The notes below the pieces were generated by a model. That model was not told where the DNA came from. It ran no database searches and saw only the letters and a list, made by a program, of their open reading frames with translations. This document shows, one piece after another, positions 10,593-23,428 of a DNA stretch of 64,000 bases. Origin of the DNA: Cunninghamella blakesleeana (taxonomy: Eukaryota; Mucoromycota; Mucoromycetes; Mucorales; Cunninghamellaceae); contig JAFCIZ010000001.1 of assembly GCA_017871115.1 (NCBI GenBank), forward strand, positions 5,803,501 to 5,867,500. Reading direction: 5' to 3'. Both the position numbers and the translations under genes were made by a program. The stretch's first letter is position 1. Each line of letters begins with the position of its first letter.

Positions 10593-10816
10593 ATCCATAT
10601 CATTTTTTTAATATTTGATACATATATATATATATATATATATATTTGATTAATCATATTAATCTAATTTTATATTGTATATTTTTTATTTTTTATTTTT
10701 TAAATTAGATTTTTTTTATATATGATCATTGCTTCAATGAGTTATTGAATAATATATAGCCTATTGAACATCCGTTTCGGTAAGTTTGAAAAAATTATAA
10801 AGTTTTTTCTTTTAAT

Positions 10817-10900
10817 AAAAAAACGGATGAGATTAGATAAATTTTTGACAAGCATATGTCTGACTTTATTGTGTTGAAATTCTACTATCTGATTTTTTTT
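10817..10900 (+). ncRNA. snR74: C/D box snoRNA, snR74-like (predicted 18S Am28 guide)
   Basis: D' CTGA at 10860-10863, C'-like GTTGAAA near 10873, D CTGA at 10889-10892, flanked by an A-run and a T-run that can form the terminal stem. The first box is weak (ATGAGAT at 10827-10833 instead of RUGAUGA). The 12-base guide GACAAGCATATG (10847-10858) is antisense to CAUAUGCUUGUC near the 18S 5' end. The fifth base from D' faces A28, the site of yeast snR74 and animal U27. The guide match is strong despite the poor C box. Confidence 0.78.
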
Positions 10901-11089
10901 ATAAGGCTATTTTTTTATACAATTATTACTTTATCAGTTTAGTAACATTTTTTTTTGTTTTCATATATTGTTTTATTTAGATGAAATGAATAGTTCAATG
11001 TGGCTTAAATATTTACATGGGTGGCTTTATTTTTATCTCACATAATGGTAATTAAAAAAAAAATGCTATTTCTTTTTGAATGAAATAAG

Positions 11090-11180
11090 ATGGAAGTGAT
11101 GAATATTTATCACGACGGTCTTCCGAATTAAAGATTGAGGATAATTGGTTTGACAACCTAGCTTATATCTGAGTATTTCT
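11090..11180 (+). ncRNA. snR73: C/D box snoRNA, snR73-like (predicted 25S Cm2959 guide)
   Basis: Box C GTGATGA at 11096-11102 and D CTGA at 11169-11172, with a variant D' CCGA at 11123-11126. An external stem pairs GAATGAAATAAGAT (11078-11091) with ATCTTTTATTTCATTC (11181-11196), with a small bulge. The guide CACGACGGTCT (11111-11121) is antisense to 25S AGACCGUCGUG. The fifth base from D' faces the first C of ACC, which I count as C2959 from the A-loop U2921, the snR73 site. No target is recognised for the sequence before D. Confidence 0.78.
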
Positions 11181-11285
11181 ATCTTTTATTTCATTCATTT
11201 TATATTTTATTTAAAAAGGAATTGAAAATTATAGTTTTATTAATTAAGGCTTATTTTTTATTTTATTTTAATAGATTGATAACCG

Positions 11286-12569
11286 GTAATAGATAGATAT
11301 AGATGATAGTTTTAGTATTTTAGTTTAGATTCTTTAATTATAACATAATTTATGTAATAAATTAACTTATTTAAAAAAAATGAAATGATCTTTTAACTAT
11401 TATTCTAGAATTAAATATATATCTAATTATATATACAAAATACCAATTGTGTACTACCCATACCCATACCCATACTTTCTAATTGGGATCATTATTTTTA
11501 GTAGTTTTCGTAAATTACGTTAAAAAGTTATACAAGAAATTCAGTTTTTTCCACGACTAATGGACGAATTGTTTTGAAATTTTATCAGTTCGCTAACATA
11601 ATCATGTTCTATGTGTAAACTGATTTTCATACGTTGATTATAAATGTTAATGAGTTTATTTAGATTTATTATCAAGTTAAAAATTCAATCACCTCTATAT
11701 ATAGTAACCCAATTGGTTTAAAACTATAACGGCTGTAAACAAAACCGTACTTTAAAAGTAGGTTAACTTTCATAGAATGACTATGAATATTGGCTAATTA
11801 ATTTGAGGAATCATATTCATGCCATGCATTTATTTTTCTCCATCAATAATAAACTAGCTGAATGAAAATTTTAATAGATGGTTTTTATAATCATTCACTA
11901 ATATAGTTTAATTTTTTGAAAATAATCATATATATTTATGGAACAAATTAAATCGTCAATCTTAATCAAGTATTTTCTTTCTTAGAGTGTTTCGTATTAT
12001 ATTTATTCTAATATATTTGTTGTAAAAGGTAAAATACAATAAAAAATAAGTATAGAAGGTATATTTATATATGTATTAAAGTACAAGATGGTTATTATAA
12101 TCTTCACTAATTTAAAAGATAGTTAAAGCATAATCATTGTAAAAAGTCGGAATTTAAAAATGATCATTTTTGGAAATTAATTTTAGTGTAAAGGAAAAAG
12201 TGGGTTCTGAACGAATTGAATCTTTCTCTTTTTACTTTTTTGTACTTGGTAAGTGCATACATGTATATTAAAAAAGAAAAGAAAACATAGATGGATAATA
12301 AAACAATAAAGACAAACGAATGAACGATATTGTATGGGTGGATAAAATGGATATATGGACGGATGGATGGATGGATTAAAAAAAAAAAAAGGATAATCAG
12401 CGATGGATTTTTTTTCTTTTTTGTGATAATGAATTGAATGAATCTATGTATATATATACACTTTTAAAGGAAAAATTGATAAACTAAATTACAATTATAT
12501 ATATACTCTCTCTTTCTCTCCCTTTCTTTCATTTTTTTTTAATAATGATAATAATGTAAATATATAGCC
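11286..12569. promoter_or_regulatory. Intergenic region upstream of RPL10: TACCCA triplet, GGATGGAT cluster, possible leader intron
   Basis: No protein gene. Three tandem TACCCA units lie at 11455-11472 (followed by TAC). A perfect palindrome AAAAATGATCATTTTT lies near 12156-12171. A pyrimidine-rich tract at 12220-12245 is followed by donor GTAAGT at 12249, and TATATAG ends at 12567 just before CCATGG, so a leader intron 12249-12567 is possible. GGATGGAT repeats fill 12361-12376 within it. A second C/T-rich tract at 12507-12531 could instead be the transcription start, which would make the repeat a promoter element. Confidence 0.5.
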
Positions 12570-13220
12570 ATGGGTCGTCGTCCTGCTCGTTGTTATCGTT
12601 ATTGTAAAAACAAGCCTTACCCCAAGTCTCGTTACTGTCGTGGTGTCCCTGATGCCAAGATCAGAATTTATGATTTAGGTCGTAAGAAGGCTCATGTTGA
12701 TGACTTCCCTCTCTGTATCCACTTGGTATCCAACGAATACGAACAATTATCTGCTGAAGCTCTTGAAGCTGGTCGTATCTGTTGTAACAAATATATTGCC
12801 AAAACCTCTGGTAAAGATTCCTTCCACATGCGTATCCGTGTCCACCCTTACCATGTTACCCGTATCAATAAAATGTTGTCATGTGCTGGTGCTGATAGAT
12901 TGCAAACTGGTATGCGTGGTGCTTTCGGTAAACCCAATGGTTTAGTTGCCCGTGTTAATATTGGTCAAATCATTTTCTCTGTTCGTACCAAGGATTCTAA
13001 CAAAGCTACCGTTATTGAAGCTTTAAGACGTTGCAAGTACAAGTTCCCTGGTCAACAAAAGATTATTATTTCCAAGAAATGGGGTTTCACTCCTCTTTCT
13101 CGTGAAGAATACGTTCAAGCTCGTGCTGAAGGTAAGCTTCGTCCTGATGGTTGTTACGTCAAGTTTGTTCCCCAAAAGGGTTCTCTTGACAACTACTTCA
13201 ACGTTGCTTCTCGTGCTTAA
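12570..13220 (+). CDS. RPL10: 60S ribosomal protein L10 (uL16)
   Basis: Large-subunit protein near the peptidyl-transferase centre, joined late in 60S maturation. A single uninterrupted coding exon of 216 aa (yeast 221, human 214). The sequence [21 protein letters not shown] and the body [35 protein letters not shown] and [13 protein letters not shown] are unmistakable. The flexible P-site loop around [19 protein letters not shown] is intact. Strong codon bias as in the other ribosomal genes. The start lies in CCATGG. Confidence 0.98.
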   Translation: MGRRPARCYRYCKNKPYPKSRYCRGVPDAKIRIYDLGRKKAHVDDFPLCIHLVSNEYEQLSAEALEAGRICCNKYIAKTSGKDSFHMRIRVHPYHVTRINKMLSCAGADRLQTGMRGAFGKPNGLVARVNIGQIIFSVRTKDSNKATVIEALRRCKYKFPGQQKIIISKKWGFTPLSREEYVQARAEGKLRPDGCYVKFVPQKGSLDNYFNVASRA

Positions 13221-13793
13221 ATTTGATCTTTTTTTTAATTTTTTTTTTCCAATTATATTAAATAAAAAAAAACTATGATTACTTTCATTCTTTTTTAAAA
13301 CATTTAAGTAAATTAAAAATGAATAGAGAAATGAGAAAATAAATAATAAAACAAGATAAAGGGAAGAAAAGGGAATATATAATAATACCAATTGTCTAAT
13401 ATATATATATATTTATATATATATAAATAATATATATGTATAATAACAAAAGATGCATATAAAAATTAGTGTGTCCTGAATGTTGTTAACCCTAAAAAGG
13501 AAATTTAAAGCCCGCTAATTATTATTTTTAAAGTTCATTTTTTTTTGTACCACTTTTTTTAATAAATGTTTTTTTTATTGTGTTGATTATTTTATTATTC
13601 TCTCTTTTTTCTTTTTTTTTTTCTTTATTTTATTTTTCCCTCTACATTCCTTTTAAATACATCACCTTTTTATTTCCCTTCTCTTTTTCTTTTTTTCTCT
13701 TAAAAATAATACTATTTTTACTGCTACCTTCCTTTTTTTATAGTTAAATAGTAACAATTGATTAATAATAATAATAATAATAATAGCAACAAT
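13221..13793. other. Intergenic between RPL10 and coiled-coil gene
   Basis: Contains (TA)n near 13400-13436 and a long C/T-rich stretch at 13590-13740 that probably belongs to the promoter of the downstream gene. No gene seen. Confidence 0.5.
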
Positions 13794-15854
13794 ATGGACA
13801 ATCCAATTAATAATAATAATGAAAACCCAACAAATCTTAAGACGGAACGATCTAAATCTGTATCTATTAGGTCAGCCAGCAAAATAAATCCTGATAGAGA
13901 GCGTGAGCTTCAACGCTTAAAAACACTTGGCGTTGTTTCGGTTTTAAATAAAACTTTTAACTCTCAAGACAATGGTTTGGTATTGACACCTACAATTCCT
14001 CTTTTACCTTCACCTTCTTCTTCTTCAACAACTTCTACTTCAACAGCAACAACTACGACAACAGCCACCAACAAAAAAAAGAATAATAGTAAAGTTCTTT
14101 CTAAATCGTCATCTACATCCCATTTGTCCTTTACATCAAAACAATCTTATGCTTCGTTTAATATAGATACAGATAATAAACATGAACAATGGGTGATCTC
14201 TCTCTTACCTCCTGAATATAGTGAGCCCTATGTACCTGGGAACTTTAATGAAAAAGGAAATTCATTAGCGTCGGAAGTGGATTCAACTGATTTATCTTAT
14301 ACAAACGATGATAATTATCATATCTTACTAAAAGAACATCAGCATGTAAAAGAGCTTTTACTTCAAGCTGAATGCACAACAAAAAATACAATCCAATCAT
14401 GGACTGAACAAAAAGCAATGGATTCTTTTAAAGTTCATCAATTATCCCAAATTATTTCGAAACAAGATCAAGTAATTCTTGAATTAGATAAAGCCTTATC
14501 ATCAACTTTGGAAGAAAATGAATTATTAAAATTAAACCAGAAACAACAAGATGGCTCAAATAGGGATGCAGATGAAAAAGATAAAATTAATTTAGAATTA
14601 AAAAAGGAATTATATATGCTTCGTAAAGAGGTAGCTGGTTTGCAAGAGCAAAAGTCAGATTATGAGCAAAGGATCATAGCTTTGTGTAGTGAATTGGAAA
14701 CAAGTCAGGATCAAACCCGTAAACTAACATTAATGGCTGATGAATTAAAACGGGATTCAGATGAACAAAAAATGAATATTAGTGAAAAAATAGAAAAAAT
14801 GGCCAAATCATTGTTAGAAAAAGATATAGTGATTCAAAAGTATAGAAATAAATCTAGAAATAGTTATATGGATTTAATGCATCAATACATTGGTCATGAT
14901 TTACAGCTACAGCAACAAAGAAGACGTTCAAGAAGATCATCTCAACAACAACAAAACCAATACTACCGTGATAGTCAGTATTCTTTTAATAGAGATAGCC
15001 AATATTTAGACGATAATGCCACAGTACACAGTACCACCTCCTATGGTTCCTCTTATAGTGACAGAAGCTTTTCAGGTTCTAGGCTATCCTACTCTTCCTC
15101 TTCTCCCATGAACCGTCCAAAGTTGATCCACAGTAATAGTGTTGGCAACAAATATGCTCGTGATACATTGCCTAAAAGAAAAGAAAAAGCAAAAGGAACT
15201 GTTTTATCTTGGCCACCAATGGAATCAATTCCTCCTCCTACAGGACCACCTCCTACCACTCCTTTACCTCCTTTACCTATTTTGGAAAACAATAGTACTA
15301 ATGAAAAAGAAGAAATTGATCCTGTGTTAGAAAAAGAAAAAAATAACAGTAACAATAACGACCAACAGCAAGTTAAAAAGATATCAAAAGATGAAGATGA
15401 AGAGTTAGATGAAATCAAATCATTGGATTCCTCCACTATGTCCTCACAACACCATTTATCAATCAATCCTGATGATGAACAGCTTCGACAAGGTATATCG
15501 TCGTCTTTAGAAATGCTTATGTTATTGCAATCACCTTCCAAGTTTGATTTAGAAGAAGAAGAAGCAATGAAAGAAGCTTATCGTGAATTTACCGAACAGT
15601 TACAAAGCAGATTAAGTATCTCCAAAGAAATTGATCAATTACAAGTATGGGATCATGAAGCTTTAGAAAGAATTCAAAAAAGATCATCCAATTTGTCTTA
15701 TCCTACCACAACTACTTCAACTGCATCTTCTAAAAAATCAAATACTTCTTCTATGATAATGGATAAATCTTCTTTCAACAGTGATCATCATCATCATCAT
15801 GAAAAAGAAAATACTGCATTTTGGAAGGGAATGAAAAAGAAACTTCGAGTTTAA
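13794..15854 (+). CDS. Coiled-coil, low-complexity protein of unknown function
   Basis: Single exon, 686 aa from the first ATG (13794); the upstream in-frame codon at 13758 is TTG and is not used as a start here. I do not recognise the family. An Asn-rich head leads to DRERELQRLKTLGVVSVLNKTF, which looks conserved. A Ser/Thr-rich stretch follows, then IDTDNKHEQWVISLLPPEY and a long coiled coil at about 185-350 (heptads in VILELDKALSSTLEENELLK and LRKEVAGLQEQKSDYEQRI). After that come Tyr/Ser-rich and Pro-rich (PPPTGPPPTTPLPPLP) linkers. The end has a helical segment (EEAMKEAYREFTEQLQSRLS) and a basic tail (WKGMKKKLRV). The layout suggests a cytoskeletal or scaffold protein (inference only). 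Confidence 0.75.
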   Translation: MDNPINNNNENPTNLKTERSKSVSIRSASKINPDRERELQRLKTLGVVSVLNKTFNSQDNGLVLTPTIPLLPSPSSSSTTSTSTATTTTTATNKKKNNSKVLSKSSSTSHLSFTSKQSYASFNIDTDNKHEQWVISLLPPEYSEPYVPGNFNEKGNSLASEVDSTDLSYTNDDNYHILLKEHQHVKELLLQAECTTKNTIQSWTEQKAMDSFKVHQLSQIISKQDQVILELDKALSSTLEENELLKLNQKQQDGSNRDADEKDKINLELKKELYMLRKEVAGLQEQKSDYEQRIIALCSELETSQDQTRKLTLMADELKRDSDEQKMNISEKIEKMAKSLLEKDIVIQKYRNKSRNSYMDLMHQYIGHDLQLQQQRRRSRRSSQQQQNQYYRDSQYSFNRDSQYLDDNATVHSTTSYGSSYSDRSFSGSRLSYSSSSPMNRPKLIHSNSVGNKYARDTLPKRKEKAKGTVLSWPPMESIPPPTGPPPTTPLPPLPILENNSTNEKEEIDPVLEKEKNNSNNNDQQQVKKISKDEDEELDEIKSLDSSTMSSQHHLSINPDDEQLRQGISSSLEMLMLLQSPSKFDLEEEEAMKEAYREFTEQLQSRLSISKEIDQLQVWDHEALERIQKRSSNLSYPTTTTSTASSKKSNTSSMIMDKSSFNSDHHHHHEKENTAFWKGMKKKLRV

Positions 15855-16677
15855 ATTATTTTTTATTTTTTTTTATATAAATAATGGATTTGCTGGTTCA
15901 ATTCTTTTTTTTTAATCAATTAATTATTTTTATTATTATTCGTTCATTCTTTTATTTTATTTATTATTATTTTATATTAATATATTGTTTTTTTTTTTTT
16001 TAAAAAAAAAAGCCATTTATTATATTATATTTTTTATCATTTTTATGTATTTATATTTTGCTTTTTTCACTATATTTTAATTTTAATTTCTTTTATTTTA
16101 TTTTATTTTCTATTCTTTCCTTTATTATTATTTGAAAATATTTAGTTTAAACTATTTTATATACGTATATATATACTTATTTTTTGTTTCTCTTTTTTTT
16201 AAAAAAAATATAAATACATGAAATAAAATTTAAAAAGTGTGTTTGTCAAAATCGATTTATATATTTTAGGGCGGCATTTTAAAAATTGTCTTCGCCCAAT
16301 TATTATTTTTCAAATTTTAGCAAATAGGTATTAGATTCTTCCTCTTTTTTTTTTCGTCAATAACCGTAAGTGAAAGAGAAGCTACAACATTCATCCATCC
16401 ATCCATCATATCATACACGTATTATGAATCCATCTATTTACTAATCCTATCTTTTATTTCTTTTGATATCAATGTATATTTGTAAAAAAAAAAAATTATG
16501 CATCCAAAATCCAACAATTAAATATATACATATATATATATAGGATTCGTCGAGTTTTGTGTTAAAGGTAAATTTATTTTTATTTTTTTTAAAAAATAAA
16601 TAAATAAATAGACTCTATCAACTCACTTATTCAATATTTTATTTATTTCATTTTATATAGGCTTTTATTCAGTAAAT
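15855..16677. promoter_or_regulatory. Upstream region of RPS10: inverted GGATGGAT motif and leader intron(s)
   Basis: 3' end of the preceding gene, then the RPS10 leader. A pyrimidine tract at 16335-16356 is followed by donor GTAAGT at 16366. ATCCATCCATCCATC at 16393-16407 is the complement of the GGATGGAT motif. TATATAG at 16537-16543 could end a first leader intron. A well-formed second leader intron is 16568 (GTAAAT) to 16660 (TATATAG), leaving 17 bases before the ATG. Confidence 0.55.
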
Positions 16678-17572
16678 ATGCTTATTCAAAAGGAAAACAG
16701 AAAAGCCATTTATGAAGCTCTTTTCAAGGGTAAAATAAATAAACTAAAGCTCTATATGCCAACTTTTTTTACACAAAAAACTACCCCTATATGCTTAAAA
16801 GTATAATAGTCTAACTTTTTTATTTTTACTTTTCTCTCTTTCTTAATATCGACTTGAATGGAATGATATAGATGGTGCTTTAGTTGCTGCCAAAGATTTC
16901 AATGCTCCCAAGCATCCCGAAATCGATGTTCCTAACTTGGAAGTCATCAAGTCTATGCAATCTTTAACTTCTAAAGGTTACGTTAAGACTCAATTCTCTT
17001 GGCAATACTATTACTACACCCTCACTGACGAAGGTATCGATTACCTCCGTGAATGTAAGTATCTTTTTTTTTTCTAATAAATAGATATATTATGGATATG
17101 GATTAATTAATTGGTCGATTACTTATATAAACATATATATATTAAATTATTTTAGACCTTCACTTACCCACCGAAATCGTCCCCGCTACTTTAAAGAAGG
17201 CTGCTCGTCCTGCTGCTCCTCGTCGTACTTGTAAGTTGTGATGCACATTTTTATTTTCATTTTAAAAGTTCCTCTGTTCTTACATATATATCTTTTTATT
17301 TTTATTTTATATCAAAATGTTATGTATAGTCGGTGAAAATCGTGAAGGTCCACGTGGTCCCCGTGGCGATCGTGATGATTATCGTCGTAAGGAAGGTGCT
17401 TCCGGTGATTTCAAGCCTGAATTCCGTGGTGGTTTCGGTAAAGTGACATTTTAATAACATATATGTGGTTAAATTATAATAAAAAATAAAATGAAAAAGT
17501 TATTTTATATACTAATAATGATATTATTATTTTTAATTTTTCTATTAAATAGGACGTGGTCGCCGCGAATAA
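16678..17572 (+). CDS. RPS10: 40S ribosomal protein S10 (eS10)
   Basis: Small-subunit beak protein. Five exons: 16678-16729, 16872-17054, 17156-17230, 17330-17437 and 17553-17572, 145 aa, the normal fungal length. All junctions keep frame, and four of the five exons end one base into a codon. The head [21 protein letters not shown], the core [22 protein letters not shown] and [21 protein letters not shown] define the family. The tail is the usual Arg/Gly region ([21 protein letters not shown]), a typical target of arginine methylation. Five exons in such a short gene contrasts with intronless RPL10. A leader intron precedes the start. Confidence 0.96.
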
Positions 17573-20118
17573 ACTATTTTTCTATCTTTTATTCACCTTT
17601 TGTTTCTTTTACATTGAAAATAAACATTTGATTCATCATTTATAATTTTTTTTTACTTTTTTGTGTGTGTAAATAAATGATTATTTGAAATTAATTAAAA
17701 AACTTATAACTGATAATGCTTAAGAATAAAACGATCTAATTATAATGATAAAGGGATTTGATCATATATAAGAATGATGTAATTCGAGTTCCAAAATGAC
17801 CATTTTGGAGTACCTATTTTTTTATGCATAATTTATTATTTTTCAAAAAAAAGTAATAAAAAATAATAATAATCATGTTCCCATACTTTCATATAACGAA
17901 AACTCATTCATTTTTTTGAAATCAATCATTAAATAACACATTAAAAAAAAAAAAAAAAAAAAAATTAAAAGACACATAATTATTTAAAAAATCAAAAAGA
18001 ATGCAGAATTTGTTATAAAAATAAGTTGCCAGGTTCCTATTACGCTTCGTTAAACCATAATTAAAATAGCAATTAATACATTTAATTGGGGCCTATCATT
18101 ACTTCTACAATTACCGCCTTGTATAGTATGACCTTGTAAGATTCGCTTACCTGCTTAAAAGCTTTATTCAGTGTTATCATACACCAATCCTCTTATCAGC
18201 ATGATTAATGTGCAATTGAATAATCTTTTATTACTATTTACAAATATATGAAATTATCGCTGGATTCACAGTTGGCCATTAATACTAAAGACCCTTTTCA
18301 AAATTAATAAATATTCAAATTCCTGTCATATATTTTTTTGATGAGCCCACCCCAGGTGGAAATGATTTCAACCTATATAAATTACACAACATATATAAAT
18401 TATAGTTTGGTACTTGTATAATTCTATTTTCCTTTTATTTACTCCTTTAACTATTAATTTTATTTTATTATATTTTTTTCACCAGTACGGCTTTTATATT
18501 ATTTTTACTTTTTCATCCTACTTTTACGCTGTATCTATAAGTATAAAATGCATCCCATAAATACTACATTTTTTTAATAAATAATAAACTTTACTCTGTG
18601 ATAGATATAATTACTGTGGGGAAAATTAAATTATCATTTTAAATTAAGGTAATAATATTGAATAACCGAAACCTAGCTACATTGAATAGCAAATTTAAAT
18701 TATATTCTATAGATTATACAACGTTTCACCCCTCTCCAGCGCCCTGTATATATTCATATGTTATGCATAAAGAAATTCCAAATGACCACATTGATCGAGT
18801 TTAGTTACGTACAAGGATAGTTTTCTCTTATATAATTGTAAAAAAATTCTGACCAAATCAATGGCTTTAAATAAAAAATGGAAACTAAAGTAACTATAAC
18901 CGATATTTATACTTGTGTTCCTAATGTATCAAATATAACAAAAATCATAAAGGTCTTTGATCATGCGATAGATTTCATTTTAAATTTTTTTTATTGATGA
19001 ATAAAGAAAGAAGGATACAAAGAGTATGTATATTCTCATAATGTAGATATCGATAGTATCGGTGAATAAAAATAAAATAGCTCTAAAATCAGTCAATCTA
19101 TTTATATTATTCGCAGCAAGAACATGTATACATACATTTCTTTAAAAACAAAAAATAAAAAAATAAGAATATTTACCATAATAGAGATAATCACCAAGTA
19201 TAAAATACGTCAGTATCAAATAATAAATGGTTAGCACATCAGTGTCTAATACCAGAAATTAGAAAAAACAGTCAACAGGAATAATAAAAGACCACCACTA
19301 GAATTATAATAAGTTATTTTCAAAAATGACCGACAAAAAATCAATTATTAAAGGCAATCACGAGTATGAAATCATAAGGAAACTTTCAGGATTCATAAAA
19401 GATCAACCGGAAATTAGAATTTTCTATTTTTTTAAACACAACAATTTTATAGATTGGTTTCTATAATATAATCATTTTAATATAAAAATATAGGATACTT
19501 TTATCAGAATAAAAAAGACCACTAGGAATATTAGAGAATTATTAACTAAAAAATCAAATTAACCTATTTAATTAATTATAAAAAAATATATATAAATAAG
19601 ATTAACGCGATACAAGATACATATACATGCATATACATGTAATAGTGCTAGTAATATTAATAATAATTATAAAAATGGCATTTATCATAAACACATGGCT
19701 TTGGCATATATAAAAGAGTTGAAAAAAAGATAAAGAAAATGATAGAGCACCGTAAAAAATTGGAATTTTTATAAAATAGTTAGTTTGCCCTGTTTATTTT
19801 TTTTCTCACTACCTTATTTTATTCTTTATCTTGTAATAAAAACTTACTACAAGCTTCAATAGAAATCAACTGTTATTTCTAAAATATAATGATAGATTAT
19901 TATACAACCTCACTATTGTTGTTATTATTAAAATTATTTATATTTCTTCAAATGTATATATACATATTATTTAAAACAAATAAATAAGTATTTTTAATTA
20001 TAATAATATAAAAAAAGACATATACATGTATATATATATATAATGATTAAAGTATTATAAAAAAAAGTAATAAATAATCCACTATTTATTTTCCATTAAC
20101 CTTTTTTTTTAAAAAAAA
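17573..20118. other. 2.5 kb gene-poor region
   Basis: No credible protein gene on either strand. A poly(A) run of 23 bases lies near 17942-17964. A perfect 8-bp inverted repeat CCAAAATG/CATTTTGG is at 17791-17808. A short GC-richer patch with CCACC/GGTGG complementarity is near 18349-18361. I checked it for tRNA, snRNA and C/D signatures and found none convincing. Confidence 0.4.
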
Positions 20119-22620
<2,502 letters not shown>

Positions 22621-23428
22621 GTGGAAAATGAGTGTGTTGGTAAAAAACAAAGGAAAGAAAAGAGAAAAGGAATTAGGAATTAAAATATTTTTAAATAACA
22701 AAAAAAATTTTTTTAGCTGAATTTGAATTTCTTTGATTTCCAAGATAAATTCGTCAATTCATTAGAACAGAGCGTTTTTTAAATAATACTATGAATTCTT
22801 ATTAAGTTATCATGCTTAATAAATATTCATTATTATTATATATTATTATCTATGAATTATTATGTAAAGGTATAATAAATACACTTAATGGTATAATAAA
22901 TTACATTCATTATAGATAAATAAGGAAAAGGAAAAGAAAAAAAAAAAAAAAAAAAAAAAACAGGAGAAATTATTTTTGACAGCTTATAATTTTTTTTATT
23001 ATAATACAAAATCTACACATGTAATTCATTTCACTATAAAATAACTAAGTTAGATGACTAGTAAAATAGTAATATTCTTGGGATTCCATTAGTGTAACCT
23101 TAAATCATTTATTATTTTATTGTTTAAATTATTATAATTATTATTTTTTTTAAAATGGTAATAAGTAAAAAAAAAAATATAAAAATGGTAAAAATAAAAA
23201 TAAAAAAGTAGCTATTTACAAATAGAGAGAGAGAGAGAGAGAGAAGTAAGAAAGAAAAAGAAATGGTTATTATAATAATGATGATGATGATGATGATGAT
23301 GAAAAAATTCTTTTTTTAAGAAAGGGGAAGGGGGTATTTCATTAAGCAGGTACGTAAATAAAAAATAAAAATATAAAAAAAATAAAATGACGATAATATA
23401 TATATATATATATATGTATATATAATAA
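22621..23428. other. Intergenic between PABP promoter and secreted unknown
   Basis: Poly(A) run of about 24 bases near 22938, GAGA microsatellite at 23226-23243, (GAT)n at about 23277-23302 and (TA)n near 23398-23414. No gene seen. Confidence 0.5.

Larger units (their letters stand above)
9842..11285 (+). ncRNA. Non-coding snoRNA host gene (UHG-like), five snoRNAs in five introns
   Basis: Inferred exons: 9842-9894, 10151-10206, 10413-10460, 10709-10779, 10981-11047 and from 11275. Introns start GTAAGT, GTAAAC, GTAAGT, GTAAGT and GTAATT and all end TAG. The exons are short and carry stops, so the spliced product is not coding. Each 200-256 base intron holds exactly one C/D snoRNA, with the D box about 80-125 bases before the acceptor. 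A snoRNA in every intron of a non-coding gene resembles animal UHG/GAS5; the gene content resembles the yeast SNR72-78 polycistron. Gene ends are not defined; another donor (GTAATA at 11286) suggests it continues. Confidence 0.75.

Noticed and set aside
13758..13793. Upstream extension of the coiled-coil protein to codon 13758
   Set aside because: That codon is TTG followed by poly-Asn; the first ATG in frame is 13794.
17791..17808. Inverted repeat CCAAAATG/CATTTTGG as a terminator or transposon end
   Set aside because: Single short palindrome in AT-rich DNA, no target duplication or partner end found.
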